64,000 nt of DNA from Bacillota bacterium (GCA_017889725.1 JAGGAE010000015.1:1-64000), one strand, 5' to 3'; shown: positions 24,841-34,628, counted from the stretch's first letter. Notes: generated by a model from the sequence alone, not told the origin. Numbers and translations: made by a program.

Positions 24841-25537
24841 CCGTTATATCTCCTATATCCACAGGTTCATGAGGCAAAAATTTCACCCCGGAAAACATGC
24901 TGGAAATTTCGCCTTCCCTGTCCATAAAATCAGCCCTTGCCGCCATATATACATGGACAATGGCGAACAGTATAATCAGCCAAGCCACATAATGGTGGAT
25001 GATGTGCACGGTATATTCATCCCCCAGCAGTTGATTGACAGGCCCGTATATTTTTGCCCCCCAACTATTGGGCTTAATCATGGTATACATAGCAAAACCA
25101 GTAATGATTTCAATGAATACCATGAAATACAAGGCGACGTACGAGGCGCGTGCTAAGGGATTGCGCAGACAAGGTTTATGAGACGATTTGATAAAGGTAT
25201 AGTGCAAAAAAACATCAAGCAAATCTTCATAATACTGTTTTTTCCAGAAATGTGGAAACAGACGGTCTCCTTTATTACGCCAAAATCCATACGCACGTAA
25301 AATAAAGGAAACGGTAAAAATATAAGCGGCAGCAAAATGGATGAAGCGCATGATTTCCATAGACAGCCTGCCAGTAACCGCATAGGTGGGTTCCAAGCCC
25401 TGCGAACCGATAAAAAACGGGTCTCCAATATACAATCCGGTAGTAAACAATGTGACAATGCTCAGTACCATCAGCCAATGGAATATCCGCAGAAACGGAC
25501 TGAATACGTAATACTGTTTTGAATGGCCGCGTTCCAT
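24791..25537 (-). CDS. hyaC: hydrogenase cytochrome b subunit HyaC
   Basis: 248 residues; start at 25537 with GGAGG 7 bases upstream rather than the ATG at 25543. Four to five membrane helices with heme-binding histidines (FLRIFHWLMVLS, FIHFAAAY, VHIIHHYVAWLII, FAIVHVYMAAR). Takes electrons from the hydrogenase and passes them to menaquinone. Lies 11 bases after hyaB. Confidence 0.93.
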   Translation of the reverse strand: MERGHSKQYYVFSPFLRIFHWLMVLSIVTLFTTGLYIGDPFFIGSQGLEPTYAVTGRLSMEIMRFIHFAAAYIFTVSFILRAYGFWRNKGDRLFPHFWKKQYYEDLLDVFLHYTFIKSSHKPCLRNPLARASYVALYFMVFIEIITGFAMYTMIKPNSWGAKIYGPVNQLLGDEYTVHIIHHYVAWLIILFAIVHVYMAARADFMDREGEISSMFSGVKFLPHEPVDIGDITDGKDSSVRDRKHSITG

Positions 25538-25548
25538 TGCCATCCCTC

Positions 25549-27444
25549 CTATTTCTTCCCGTAAGGATCGGAATGTACTACCCCAATCGGCTTACCCGCA
25601 GTATCATACAGGTGGGTCGAGCAAGCTAGACAAGGATCGAACGAGCGCACGGCTTTCAAGATTTCCAGCGGTTTATCGGCTACTTTTACTTTGGTATCGA
25701 TCATACAAGCTTCATACGCGCCATGCACCCCTTGACTATCCCTTGGACAAGCGTTCCACGTCGTCGGTACTACAGCCTGATAGTTAGCAGCCTTTCCGTC
25801 CTTGATAACAATCCAGTGACTGAGCGCACCGCGTGGTGCTTCCGTCAAACCCACTCCGCGCGCTTGCTCCGGCCAGGTTTTCGGGTCCCATTTTTCCGTG
25901 TTGGCTGTCGAAGTATCACCGGAACGAATATTTTTAATAAGTTTGTCAAAGAAATATTTACTTATGTAAGCATTAAGCTGCGTTTCCAGTGCCCGGGCCG
26001 CCGTGCGCCCTACGGTAGTAGGCAACCATACCTCCGGCGGTACACTTAGCACTTTGGATACGGCCTCAATCTGGTCAACCACCATTTTTTCCACCCATGT
26101 AGGTTGAATAACTCCTTTTTTCACCTTGGTATATACAATAATATATCTGGCTAAAGGGCCGACCTCGGCTGTTTTACCTTTCCATTTCGGAGTTTTAAGC
26201 CAGGAATACTTAGCGTTTTCGTCAAGATATTTCCACTGCGTTTTAGTTCCTTCTTTTGGTCCGGTAAACTGCGGCTCTGTATCCCCTTCCCAAGGATGAA
26301 GGTCCTTGCCTTTCTCAGGATAACTATACCAGGAGTGATCCACCCCTTCAGCCAAAACTGCCGGATCAGTTATATCCTGGGCAGAAAGCTCATGATACAC
26401 AGCTTTGTCCAGACCTTGGCCGAAGTTTTCCACTACTCCATCACAGCGGAGCAACAGTTTTTTATGATACTCTCCGTTAGCGATTCCCGAGTATGGTTCA
26501 TCCGGAAAATCCCCAAAGCCCAGCACCCGTTCCTTAGCCAAACCGCCGCCATCGACATAGCCTTTTTTTACATAAAGCTCACCTATAGCTAATACATCAG
26601 GCACATAAAAGGAGTTCACCATATCAATGGTCGCATTGATCGAGGCATCCACTGCAGCAAGCCGTTCCGTATTAATCGGTGCATTCATATCATTCATAGA
26701 TATGGCACAGGGCATTCCACCAACTATAAAGTGCGGATGCGGATTTTTGCCACCGAAGATTACGTGCGGCACAACAATGTCTCTCTGGCGGTCCAACATG
26801 TTAAGATAGTGGGCTACCGCTAAGAGATGCACTTCCGGCGGCAACACCTCGTAATCGGGATGATCCCACCACTGGGCGGAAAAAATCCCTAGTTGACCAT
26901 TTTCCACGATTTTTTTTATTTTATCCTGCACTGTTTTATAATACGCCGTGGTCGCTTTAGGGAATTCTTTGGGATACGCGTTAAAATTAAAGTCCATCGG
27001 CCCGGCAAGCGGCAGACTGTATTTATCTAAAACGGCATTTTGGAGGTCACCGGTAGCTTTCGGATCAGCCTTAAGTGCCGCTACCGGACTTACCCAGTCC
27101 AGCGCATGCAAATGATAAAAGTGAACCAGATGGTCATGCACATTTTGGCAAGACAACATGATATTGCGAATAGAGTTGGCGTTCTTAGGTATTTCAATTC
27201 CCAGTGCATCTTCCACCGCCCTAAGTGAGGATATGGCATGCATGCCTGTGCAAACGCCGCAAATGCGCTGGACAAACGCCCATATATCACGGGGGTCGCG
27301 GTCTTTAACCACAACTTCAAGCCCGCGCCAGGCCGTACCGCTGGATAGGGCATCTTCCACCTTGCCGGTCGCTTCATCAAGTTTTATTTCTACCCGCAAA
27401 TGCCCTTCTATGCGGGTGACAGGATCAACAACTACTCGTTTCAT
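25549..27444 (-). CDS. hyaB: [NiFe] hydrogenase large subunit HyaB
   Basis: 631 residues. Nickel ligands Cys62 and Cys65 (RICGVCTGMHA) and Cys605 and Cys608 (DPCLACSTH). Twenty residues follow His611, the expected cut site of HyaD. The sequence is that of group 1 membrane-bound uptake hydrogenases. ATGA overlap with hyaA couples translation. Confidence 0.96.
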   Translation of the reverse strand: MKRVVVDPVTRIEGHLRVEIKLDEATGKVEDALSSGTAWRGLEVVVKDRDPRDIWAFVQRICGVCTGMHAISSLRAVEDALGIEIPKNANSIRNIMLSCQNVHDHLVHFYHLHALDWVSPVAALKADPKATGDLQNAVLDKYSLPLAGPMDFNFNAYPKEFPKATTAYYKTVQDKIKKIVENGQLGIFSAQWWDHPDYEVLPPEVHLLAVAHYLNMLDRQRDIVVPHVIFGGKNPHPHFIVGGMPCAISMNDMNAPINTERLAAVDASINATIDMVNSFYVPDVLAIGELYVKKGYVDGGGLAKERVLGFGDFPDEPYSGIANGEYHKKLLLRCDGVVENFGQGLDKAVYHELSAQDITDPAVLAEGVDHSWYSYPEKGKDLHPWEGDTEPQFTGPKEGTKTQWKYLDENAKYSWLKTPKWKGKTAEVGPLARYIIVYTKVKKGVIQPTWVEKMVVDQIEAVSKVLSVPPEVWLPTTVGRTAARALETQLNAYISKYFFDKLIKNIRSGDTSTANTEKWDPKTWPEQARGVGLTEAPRGALSHWIVIKDGKAANYQAVVPTTWNACPRDSQGVHGAYEACMIDTKVKVADKPLEILKAVRSFDPCLACSTHLYDTAGKPIGVVHSDPYGKK

Positions 27445-28541
27445 GCCTTCGGCCCCCCTACCTCTTCATGCTCCCCAGATCTGCGCTTGGATTTCTGAAG
27501 AACCGATAATGCGCCATGAGCCGCCACCCCCGCTACCGCGGCACCGCCAACGACCAGACCAATTGTGTCCGCGTTAGTAATGGTTTTTGCCACAGGAATA
27601 CCAGGCATACGGTCATAAAAGTGATCATTATCCCAAAAACCATTGCTACTGCAACCGATACACCCATGTCCTGATTGAATGGGATACGACAAACCATTCC
27701 ACCAGCGGAGATTGCCGCACGAATTGTAAGTTTCCGGGCCTCGGCAGCCTAATTTATACAAGCACCAGCCTGCCTTAGAACCCGCATCATCAAACTGTTC
27801 GGCGAACATTCCCGAGTTAAAGAACGGACGGCGATAGCAAGTATCATGTATCCGATTCCCATAAAATTGTTTGGGCCGGCCTTGGCTGTCAACAGGAGGC
27901 AATTGCCCAAACATAGCGTAATGCATGACAACCCCTGTCAGTACTTCAGGTATCGGAGGACAACCGGGAATTTTTATAATAGGTTTACCACTAACCACCG
28001 TATGGACCGCTACCGTATTTGTCGGGTTTGGTTTTGCCGCCTGTACTCCGCCCCATGCGGCACAAGATCCGATTTCCAAAACAGCAGCCGCACCCCGGGC
28101 TGCTTCCTTTAACGCGGCCACAAACGGCTTACCGCCAACCATGCAGAAGGTTCCTTCATTTCCGGTTGAAACCCCGCCTTCAACCGCCAAAAGATATTTT
28201 CCCTCATACCTTTTCATTACTTCTTCCAGGTGGTGTTCAAAAGGTTCTCCCGCCGCCGCGGATAAAGTATCGCTGTATTCCAGCGATATCATGTTCAAAA
28301 GTACGTCCGAAGCCAGCGGAGACTGGGAACGAATAAAGGATTCGTCACAACCTGTGCACTCATGGCCATGAAGCCAAACCACAACCGGCAGTGGGTTTTG
28401 CTCCGCAGCAGAAACCACCTTCGGCAGCATAGCCGGAGATAGTCCTAATATACCGGTAATCGTCATACATACTTTTAAAAAAGACCGGCGGCTAAGGCCC
28501 CTCTGCTGAAAGAGCCCCCATAATGAGTCTTTACCATCCAT
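27441..28541 (-). CDS. hyaA: [NiFe] hydrogenase small subunit HyaA with Tat signal
   Basis: 366 residues from the ATG at 28541, preceded by GGGAGGGAGAG. Tat signal LSRRSFLKVCMTITGILGL, proximal-cluster start (WLHGHECTGCDESFI), later cysteines for three Fe-S clusters (CRGPETYNSCGNLRW, GHGCIGCSSNGFWDN), and a C-terminal membrane anchor. The heterodimer is exported through Tat and oxidises hydrogen outside the cytoplasmic membrane. A tatA gene lies 3 kb upstream. Confidence 0.95.
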   Translation of the reverse strand: MDGKDSLWGLFQQRGLSRRSFLKVCMTITGILGLSPAMLPKVVSAAEQNPLPVVVWLHGHECTGCDESFIRSQSPLASDVLLNMISLEYSDTLSAAAGEPFEHHLEEVMKRYEGKYLLAVEGGVSTGNEGTFCMVGGKPFVAALKEAARGAAAVLEIGSCAAWGGVQAAKPNPTNTVAVHTVVSGKPIIKIPGCPPIPEVLTGVVMHYAMFGQLPPVDSQGRPKQFYGNRIHDTCYRRPFFNSGMFAEQFDDAGSKAGWCLYKLGCRGPETYNSCGNLRWWNGLSYPIQSGHGCIGCSSNGFWDNDHFYDRMPGIPVAKTITNADTIGLVVGGAAVAGVAAHGALSVLQKSKRRSGEHEEVGGPKA

Positions 28542-28711
28542 TTCTAACTCTCCCTCCCAACTCAAAGTAAACATACGCCTGATTTACCCGGTCAGTGACT
28601 AGCTGTATTCACCTGCCTTAATCCAATTATCAGAATATATAATCATTTATTACCACTTCTCTTCGCTTCTCCGTTTTAAAAAACCTTTTTTGGAATCCTA
28701 AAGATAGTTAA

Positions 28712-29692
28712 TTATTTACAACTACACCAAGGTTCTTCCGCTAGGAAATCCCCATCGGCGTAATAGTACGCTCTGGCCCGGCAACCACCACATATGTCAT
28801 CATAACCACATCTCCCGCAGGCTCCGCTGAGTGGCTGGTAACGAAGCTTGTGAAACAAGGGGCTATCCTTCCATACCTCGTCAAACCCGGTAAGCCGAAC
28901 ATTTCCGGCTGTAACAGGTAGATACGGGCAGGGCTGCACATCCCCGTTAGGCAATATGACGCAATAAGAAGTTCCCGCCAAACATCCTTTGGTAAACCGC
29001 ATAGACATATTTCGTTGTTTTGCCAAACGCATAAACTGGGGTGCACAAGTCGGCTTGAGTTCTATAGGCACTTGCCTCTGTTTATCCAGAATGCGCTCTA
29101 ATAACGCTTCGTACTCGGCTGTTTTCAATGTCGTCTCTTCTATATTTTTGCCACGTCCGGTAGGCACCAAAAAGAAAATGTGATGAGCAACAGCTCCCAA
29201 CTCTACCGCGAAATCGGTAATGTCGGTGACTTCCTGCCTATTCCAGGTAAGTACGGTGGTATGAATTTGAAAGGCCAAACCTTCCTCCCTGCAAGCTTTA
29301 ATACCTGCAAGGGTCTTCTCCCAAGCGCCTTGCTGCCCCCGAAACCAGTCATGACGGCTCTTATCGCCGCTGTCAAGGCTAATACCCGCACAAGCCAATC
29401 CAGCTTGTTTAAGTTTTTGGGCCACCTCCGGGGTTATAAGCATGCCATTGGTTCCGATAACCGGACGCAAGCCTACACTTTTTGCATGGCTGATAAGCTC
29501 ATATATATCTGGGCGAAGAAGAGGCTCACCGCCGCTTAAAATCATAATCTTAAAACCGGCTTTAGCAATCTGACTTAACAACGTCTTGCCTTCTGCCGTA
29601 GTTAGTTCATCCGAACGTTTTGTGCCTGCGTCACGGTAACAATGAATACAATTAATGTTACAAGCCTGCGTAGTATTCCAGGATATAATCAT
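28712..29692 (-). CDS. nirJ2: radical SAM/SPASM protein, NirJ2/AhbD-like
   Basis: 326 residues from the ATG at 29692 (GGAAGGAG upstream); the longer frame lies over nirJ1. Radical SAM cysteines C11-x3-C15-x2-C18 (TTQACNINCIHCY) and SPASM cysteines (CGRCGYDDICGGCRARA). NirJ2/AhbD relatives act late in the siroheme-derived heme (or heme d1) pathway, decarboxylating propionates. Paired with nirJ1 and near a cytochrome b, supply of heme is likely. Confidence 0.85.
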   Translation of the reverse strand: MIISWNTTQACNINCIHCYRDAGTKRSDELTTAEGKTLLSQIAKAGFKIMILSGGEPLLRPDIYELISHAKSVGLRPVIGTNGMLITPEVAQKLKQAGLACAGISLDSGDKSRHDWFRGQQGAWEKTLAGIKACREEGLAFQIHTTVLTWNRQEVTDITDFAVELGAVAHHIFFLVPTGRGKNIEETTLKTAEYEALLERILDKQRQVPIELKPTCAPQFMRLAKQRNMSMRFTKGCLAGTSYCVILPNGDVQPCPYLPVTAGNVRLTGFDEVWKDSPLFHKLRYQPLSGACGRCGYDDICGGCRARAYYYADGDFLAEEPWCSCK

Positions 29693-30725
29693 TGGATTTA
29701 CTCCTTCCAATAAATTCATCCTGCGTCTTTTGCCAGATATCACTGAATAATTGTTCCCTGACATTTCCCAGTGTTTTATGTCCCCAAAACTGACAAGCAT
29801 GCACATTGCCCAATGGATCGACATTCGCCATTTTCTCGCCGGCCGAACAGCCGCCATGCATTGTCAGCAAAGCTTCAATTTCAGGTACCCGCTCAGGCTG
29901 TTTGCGTTCAAAGTACTGCAAAATATATATTCCGTCAGCATGATTATCCGTGGTTAGTATTTCTACTTCCACACCCCGTTTGTTAAAATCCAGCGTTTTA
30001 TCAATTAGCAACTCAATAATTTGACGTTTCTCTTCTGGGCTGGTATCCAGTTCAGCCATATTCTTTCCCCGCCCGGCGTAAACCAGGTGGTACATACAAA
30101 ACCTTGGTATTTTTTCCTGTTCTACAATATCTAGTATGGCCGGTAAGTCGTGCTGATTTTGTTTATTGACAGTAAACCGTATTCCCGTCTTATTCCCCGC
30201 CACCATCGAATTGCGAATGCCTTCCATTGCTGCCTGAAAGCTGCCTTTTTGCCCTCGGAATCGATCATGAACCTTTTCGGTTCCATCTAAACTCACGCCT
30301 ACATATTGGAACCCGGTCGCTTTTATCTGTTGAGCCATGCCCGGTGTTATGAGCGTGCCATTCGTGGAAAGTACCGGCCGTATCCCCTTTGCACACGCAT
30401 AAGCGCCGAGTTCGAATACATCGGGCCGCATTAAAGGCTCCCCACCGGAAAACAGCAGTACCGGCACATGCATCCGTGCTAGATTATCAATAAAAGCTTT
30501 TGCTTCCTGGGTTGTCAATTCACCGTTATACACGCGGTCTTCCGCTTCAATATAGCAGTGCTGACAGGTAAGATTGCAGCGATTGGTAATATTCCAAACA
30601 ACAATCGGCGTGGCATCAGACGAAAACTGCAGCATATTCGGCGGTAGCGTCCGCGAATTCCTCCCATACTTAACAAGATCAGAAACTGTGGCCGTTCCGC
30701 AAAGTAATTTAGTGCATCCTATCAC
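29658..30725 (-). CDS. nirJ1: radical SAM protein, NirJ1/AhbC-like, apparently short at the C terminus
   Basis: 355 residues, GTG start behind GGGGGT. Family start (IGCTKLLCGTATVSDLVKYG), radical SAM cysteines C50, C54, C57 (NRCNLTCQHCY), and the first auxiliary-cluster cysteines (GGCSAGEKM, HACQFWGHK). The usual CGxCxxxxxCGGxxRVRA end is absent: the last 30 residues contain no cysteine and overlap the nirJ2 start by 35 bases. AhbC removes acetate side chains from didecarboxysiroheme. The end may be a deletion or a natural short form. Confidence 0.78.
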   Translation of the reverse strand: MIGCTKLLCGTATVSDLVKYGRNSRTLPPNMLQFSSDATPIVVWNITNRCNLTCQHCYIEAEDRVYNGELTTQEAKAFIDNLARMHVPVLLFSGGEPLMRPDVFELGAYACAKGIRPVLSTNGTLITPGMAQQIKATGFQYVGVSLDGTEKVHDRFRGQKGSFQAAMEGIRNSMVAGNKTGIRFTVNKQNQHDLPAILDIVEQEKIPRFCMYHLVYAGRGKNMAELDTSPEEKRQIIELLIDKTLDFNKRGVEVEILTTDNHADGIYILQYFERKQPERVPEIEALLTMHGGCSAGEKMANVDPLGNVHACQFWGHKTLGNVREQLFSDIWQKTQDEFIGRSKSNDYILEYYAGL

Positions 30726-30818
30726 GCGATAACCCCCAAATAATTCTCTTTATGTGCAAACTGAAATATTTGCAACATTTACCGACTCTTAAGAAAACAT
30801 TCCATACAAACCGGCTGG

Positions 30819-31664
30819 TTAGCTTGCGGCTGAAGGGCAATGACGGATACATACTTCACAACCGGTGCAAAGCGCCGGATTATGGAAAAATTCCATCGCC
30901 TGTCCATGATCGAAGACGGTTATGGCTTTGTTCGGACATAGCTTATAGCACAACCCGCAAGTACGGCAACCAGAAGAAATAGTAAGACTATAAAAAAGGG
31001 CACCGGAAATATGTCCATTGTCGAATTCTTCACTATAGCGCAAAAACCATTGACGCCTAGGCAGTTGCTCGCCAGCCTCTGCAGGTTCCCGTACTATCTC
31101 CCTTACAGTAGAAACGGCATCCCCCAACAGCAGGGAGAAAAAATCACGCCGGGATACCACGCGTACCGGACGTTCCATGCTTGCAACCTGTTCACCAATA
31201 ATTAGCGGCCTTTTTCCAAGTAACGCTAAACACGTATTTACCTCTGCTGTAAGCTTCAGTAATTCTTTCGCCACCAAAAAGCGGCAGCTTTCACAGCCGT
31301 CGGTATTCACTACCACCTGCCGGTCGGAACTGGAAGCACAAAATACCAAACTCATGAGTATCCGCGCATCAAGAAATCCTAGACAAGGCCACCGGCTTTC
31401 TTTATTCTGACGGTTACATTCTAAAATAACATGTTGCTCTTCGGAAAAAAGCATCTCAATACCAGCAGGCGTAACCATGTCACTAGCTACCGCTTCCGCC
31501 GGACAAGCCGCCAAACAAAGACCACAGTCATTGCACCGTCCGGTATCAATCGTCAAATCCTCACTAATACTGTTTTCCCGACAAATTTCACCACAGCGAA
31601 AGCAGGTCATTTTTGCAAAGCGGAAGTTCAAACAAGACTCCCGCCTGATAACTACCGACCCCAC
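30819..31664 (-). CDS. multi-cluster 4Fe-4S ferredoxin-type protein
   Basis: 281 residues from a GTG at 31664 (GGGAGGGGAGGG 7 bases upstream). Cysteine groups at both ends: CFRCGEICRENS, CNDCGLCLAACP, then CRTCGLCYKLCP and CTGCEVCIRHCP, with CESC in the middle; at least four clusters. The layout recalls NapF-like or 4Fe-4S electron carriers. Sits upstream of nirJ1 on the same strand, with tatA before it; perhaps the electron donor to the radical SAM enzymes or an acceptor for hydrogenase. Confidence 0.8.
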   Translation of the reverse strand: MGSVVIRRESCLNFRFAKMTCFRCGEICRENSISEDLTIDTGRCNDCGLCLAACPAEAVASDMVTPAGIEMLFSEEQHVILECNRQNKESRWPCLGFLDARILMSLVFCASSSDRQVVVNTDGCESCRFLVAKELLKLTAEVNTCLALLGKRPLIIGEQVASMERPVRVVSRRDFFSLLLGDAVSTVREIVREPAEAGEQLPRRQWFLRYSEEFDNGHISGALFYSLTISSGCRTCGLCYKLCPNKAITVFDHGQAMEFFHNPALCTGCEVCIRHCPSAAS

Positions 31665-31776
31665 ACCGTTTTGCCCTCCCCTCCCGTTCACTGGCAAGAA
31701 AGGCTACTTTTTTTAGCAAAGCAGTTCTTTCCTTATTTCCCATATACCCGAAGCGGCGGTTCCAAGCACCTACTGC

Positions 31777-31956
31777 CTATTTTTTTGTAGACTCAATCAT
31801 TGTGGGTTTATCTTCCTTCTCACCTTCCGTAGCCGATTTAAACTCTCGAATGCTTTTGCCGATAGCTTTACCTATATCCGGCAGCTTCGATGGGCCAAAC
31901 ACAACCAGCGCGATAATCAGAATAAGCACTAACTCAGTCATGCCTACATTCCACAT
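31777..31956 (-). CDS. tatA: twin-arginine translocase TatA
   Basis: 59 residues from the ATG at 31956 (GAGGAGG 7 bases upstream). Short membrane helix (TELVLILIIALVVFGPSKLP) with the FGPSKLPDIGKAIG hinge and amphipathic helix of TatA/E. Forms the Tat pore with TatC, which is not in this window. Fits the Tat signal of HyaA. Precedes the ferredoxin-type gene on the same strand. Confidence 0.93.
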   Translation of the reverse strand: MWNVGMTELVLILIIALVVFGPSKLPDIGKAIGKSIREFKSATEGEKEDKPTMIESTKK

Positions 31957-32007
31957 AATAAGCCTCCTCTCTACTTTTATATTAATCAAATGGTAAATTT
32001 ATACAAC

Positions 32008-33510
32008 CTAGTATTCCACGTTAACGAGTACCTCCGGAGTTCCCTTTACCGCTGGAAAAACAATACGAAACACCGTCCCCTCACCGACAGTACTCTCCAC
32101 TGAAACCACCGCATTGTGGCGATCAATAATTTCCTTGGCAATGGCTAACCCCAGACCGCTTCCCGCTTCCAAACGGCTATGCGACTTATCCGCTTTATAA
32201 AACCGTTCCCAAATAAAGGGTAAATCTTCCTCGGATATTCCTTTTCCCGTATCGGCTACCTCCAAGACTACCTTATCCCTTTCACGCCAAACCCTCATAG
32301 ATACCCTGCCGCCATCCGGCGTAAACTTAACGGCATTGTCAATTAAAATTAAAAGTAACTGCGTTAGTCTGTCGCCGTTTGCACGGATGCTGTTTTCGCC
32401 CGCAGCCGCTTCCCACCGGATACTCACACCCTTCTTGTTGGCCATGTTGCCCATCATCTGCACCACGCCATCGACTACTTCAGTCAGAGGTATAGCTTCC
32501 TCATCCATCGGATGACTTTGCGCCTGTATTTTACTTAAGTCCAGCAACTCGCGAATTAACTTTTCTAGCCGGACGGTCTCATCGCGCATCAAACGATAAT
32601 ACTTTTCGGCTTGTTGCGTTTCGAGCGTTCCGTCCAGCAACGCTTCCGTATACCCACGAATTATAGTTAAAGGAGTTCTCAGTTCATGAGAAACGTTAGC
32701 AATGAAATCCCGTCTGAGCTTCTCCATCCGTATCGTATTACTAACAAACCTCTCCAATTCGCAAGCCAATGTATTAAGCGAGTTTCCTAGTGCTCCCAAC
32801 TCATCGTCAGTAGTAATAGCAATCCTTGCATTATAGTCTCCGTGAGCCATAGCCGCCGCCGAAATTTGCATAGCCTTGAGCGGACGTACAATCCCGCTGG
32901 TAAGCCACCGCACAACAAGTACCGCCAACGCCAGCGCCAATAAACCAATTCCGCCAATCGAATAGTACAGCTGCTTCAAAAACTCATCAATGCCCCGTAC
33001 CGGAGCATGTAGAATAACCGCCGACTCAACAAAGCCCTCATCATTAACTAGCGGAACACCCACAATAAGCATGTCCTCTTCATACACAGGATGGTGGTAA
33101 TCACGGATTATTACCTCGCCGGCAAACACCTGATCCAATTCTTTACTAATCCGGTCTCGAAGACCGGCTTGTCCTTTACCGCTCTTTAGACGGCCACTCC
33201 GCTCGGTATTTGCCCTCGGGGTTGAAATGGCCACTATATTTCGGGAACCATCAACGACCCATACCCTTGCCCCCAAAATACTGTCAATGCTATTAATAAA
33301 GCTTTCAAATTGCACCTGGTCAATCCGGCCATGCCGATAATTATCCACAATAAAACCAATTTCGTATCCCTTATTAATAAGTTCTTTGCTTTTACTGGAA
33401 ATAAAGTATTCACGCAAAAGAACCGATATGGCTAACGACACAGAGACCAGAACTACGACCGTCAACAAAATATAACTATAGAGCAATCTCCGGTGCAATG
33501 AGGCTTTCAC
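32008..33510 (-). CDS. PhoR-like sensor histidine kinase
   Basis: 500 residues. Two membrane helices flank an extracytoplasmic sensor domain (about 30-165), then HAMP, HisKA with the phospho-accepting histidine in ANVSHELRTPLTIIRG (about residue 274), and HATPase motifs (LLILIDNAVKFTPDGG, VADTGKGISEEDLP, GSGLGLAIAKEI). GTG start overlaps the regulator stop by 4 bases. Signal unknown; lies upstream of tatA on the same strand. Confidence 0.93.
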   Translation of the reverse strand: MKASLHRRLLYSYILLTVVVLVSVSLAISVLLREYFISSKSKELINKGYEIGFIVDNYRHGRIDQVQFESFINSIDSILGARVWVVDGSRNIVAISTPRANTERSGRLKSGKGQAGLRDRISKELDQVFAGEVIIRDYHHPVYEEDMLIVGVPLVNDEGFVESAVILHAPVRGIDEFLKQLYYSIGGIGLLALALAVLVVRWLTSGIVRPLKAMQISAAAMAHGDYNARIAITTDDELGALGNSLNTLACELERFVSNTIRMEKLRRDFIANVSHELRTPLTIIRGYTEALLDGTLETQQAEKYYRLMRDETVRLEKLIRELLDLSKIQAQSHPMDEEAIPLTEVVDGVVQMMGNMANKKGVSIRWEAAAGENSIRANGDRLTQLLLILIDNAVKFTPDGGRVSMRVWRERDKVVLEVADTGKGISEEDLPFIWERFYKADKSHSRLEAGSGLGLAIAKEIIDRHNAVVSVESTVGEGTVFRIVFPAVKGTPEVLVNVEY

Positions 33511-34205
33511 GATTTCACCTCAAACTTATAGCCCACGCCCCAAACCGTTTTAATATCCCACTGGTTATTTTCTTCCGCCGAAAGTTTTTGTCTAATCCTT
33601 TTAATATGAGTATCTACCGTGCGGGTGTCTCCACAATACGAATATCCCCACACCGATTCCAGCAATTGTTCACGCGAAAACACTCTCCCGGCGTGGGAAG
33701 CCATATGCCATAATAATTCCATTTCTTTCGCCGTAAGCGAAACCTCTTTTCCCCCGACTGTGGCCCGGTATTCCCCCAAGTTAATTTCTAATTCCGAAAA
33801 CCTCAAAACTTCCCGATTCTCCGGCTGTTGCTTTGCCGCCGTCTGCCGTCTGAGCACCGCCTTTCCTCTAGCCACCACTTCTCGCGGATTAAAAGGTTTA
33901 CCAACATAATCATCCGCTCCACTATCCAATCCGGTAATACGCTCTTCATCGTCACTAAGAGCGGTAAGCATAATAATCGGCACCGCGGAGAACTTACGAA
34001 TCTGGCGGCAAGCCTCCAACCCGTCAAGCACCGGCATCATTAAATCCAATATTAAAAGGTTGGGATTGAGCTGTTGCACTTTAATAATGGTTTCAGCCCC
34101 ATCCGCAGCCGTCGCTACGGTAAACCCTTCTTTCCGAAAATATAAAGTCAAAAGTTCCCTGATCTGCGCATCATCATCCGCTATCAGAACGGTTGGTTCC
34201 GGCAT
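33507..34205 (-). CDS. OmpR/PhoP-family response regulator
   Basis: 232 residues: receiver domain with phospho-acceptor Asp54 (LLILDLMMPVLDG), acidic pair IADDD near residue 10, K in YVGKPF, then a winged-helix DNA-binding domain (LTAKEMELLWHMASHAGRV, VDTHIKRIRQKL). AGGAGGCG precedes the ATG. Partner of the overlapping kinase. Its targets could include the adjacent redox genes, but nothing shows it. Confidence 0.94.
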   Translation of the reverse strand: MPEPTVLIADDDAQIRELLTLYFRKEGFTVATAADGAETIIKVQQLNPNLLILDLMMPVLDGLEACRQIRKFSAVPIIMLTALSDDEERITGLDSGADDYVGKPFNPREVVARGKAVLRRQTAAKQQPENREVLRFSELEINLGEYRATVGGKEVSLTAKEMELLWHMASHAGRVFSREQLLESVWGYSYCGDTRTVDTHIKRIRQKLSAEENNQWDIKTVWGVGYKFEVKS

Positions 34206-34282
34206 ACGAACGCCTCCTGCCCCATCTTGCTACTACCTTTAGTATATATGATACCTAACAACTTCACTATATAATTTGAAGT

Positions 34283-34306
34283 AAAAGGCGGGTAACCCCG
34301 CCTTTT
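34283..34306 (-). terminator. terminator overlapping the trxA stop
   Basis: 10-bp stem AAAAGGCGGG / CCCGCCTTTT, loop TAAC. The trxA stop codon (34305-34307) is inside the stem, so ribosomes at the end of trxA would melt it. Confidence 0.8.
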
Positions 34307-34628
34307 ATAATACGTTATTCAGAGCCGAACTAAATTCGCTTCGTGGCCGGAAACCGACAATGCGGGTTACTTCCTCTCCATCCTGGAATACCAAAATGGT
34401 TGGTATGCTCATTACTTTATAGCTTTTAGCCAGATCCTGCTGTTCATCAATATTTACCTTGACCACTGCGGCTTTACCTGCATACTCTGCGGCTACCGCC
34501 TCTAACTCCGGGGCAACCATTTTGCAAGGTCCGCACCACGATGCCCAAAAATCGACTAAGACCGGCTGCGTTGCATCAAGTACCTTTTCTTTAAAATCAG
34601 CTGAACTACTGATATTATATACCGCCAT
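34305..34628 (-). CDS. trxA: thioredoxin
   Basis: 107 residues from the ATG at 34628 (GGAGG 10 bases upstream); the longer frame has no family match. Active site C32-G-P-C35 in VDFWASWCGPCKMVAPE and the cis-proline loop MSIPTILVF. General cytoplasmic disulfide reductase. Confidence 0.95.
   Translation of the reverse strand: MAVYNISSSADFKEKVLDATQPVLVDFWASWCGPCKMVAPELEAVAAEYAGKAAVVKVNIDEQQDLAKSYKVMSIPTILVFQDGEEVTRIVGFRPRSEFSSALNNVL

Noticed and set aside
29693-29857. 55-residue N-terminal extension of NirJ2
   Set aside because: It reads the end of nirJ1 in another frame; the ATG at 29692 has the ribosome site.
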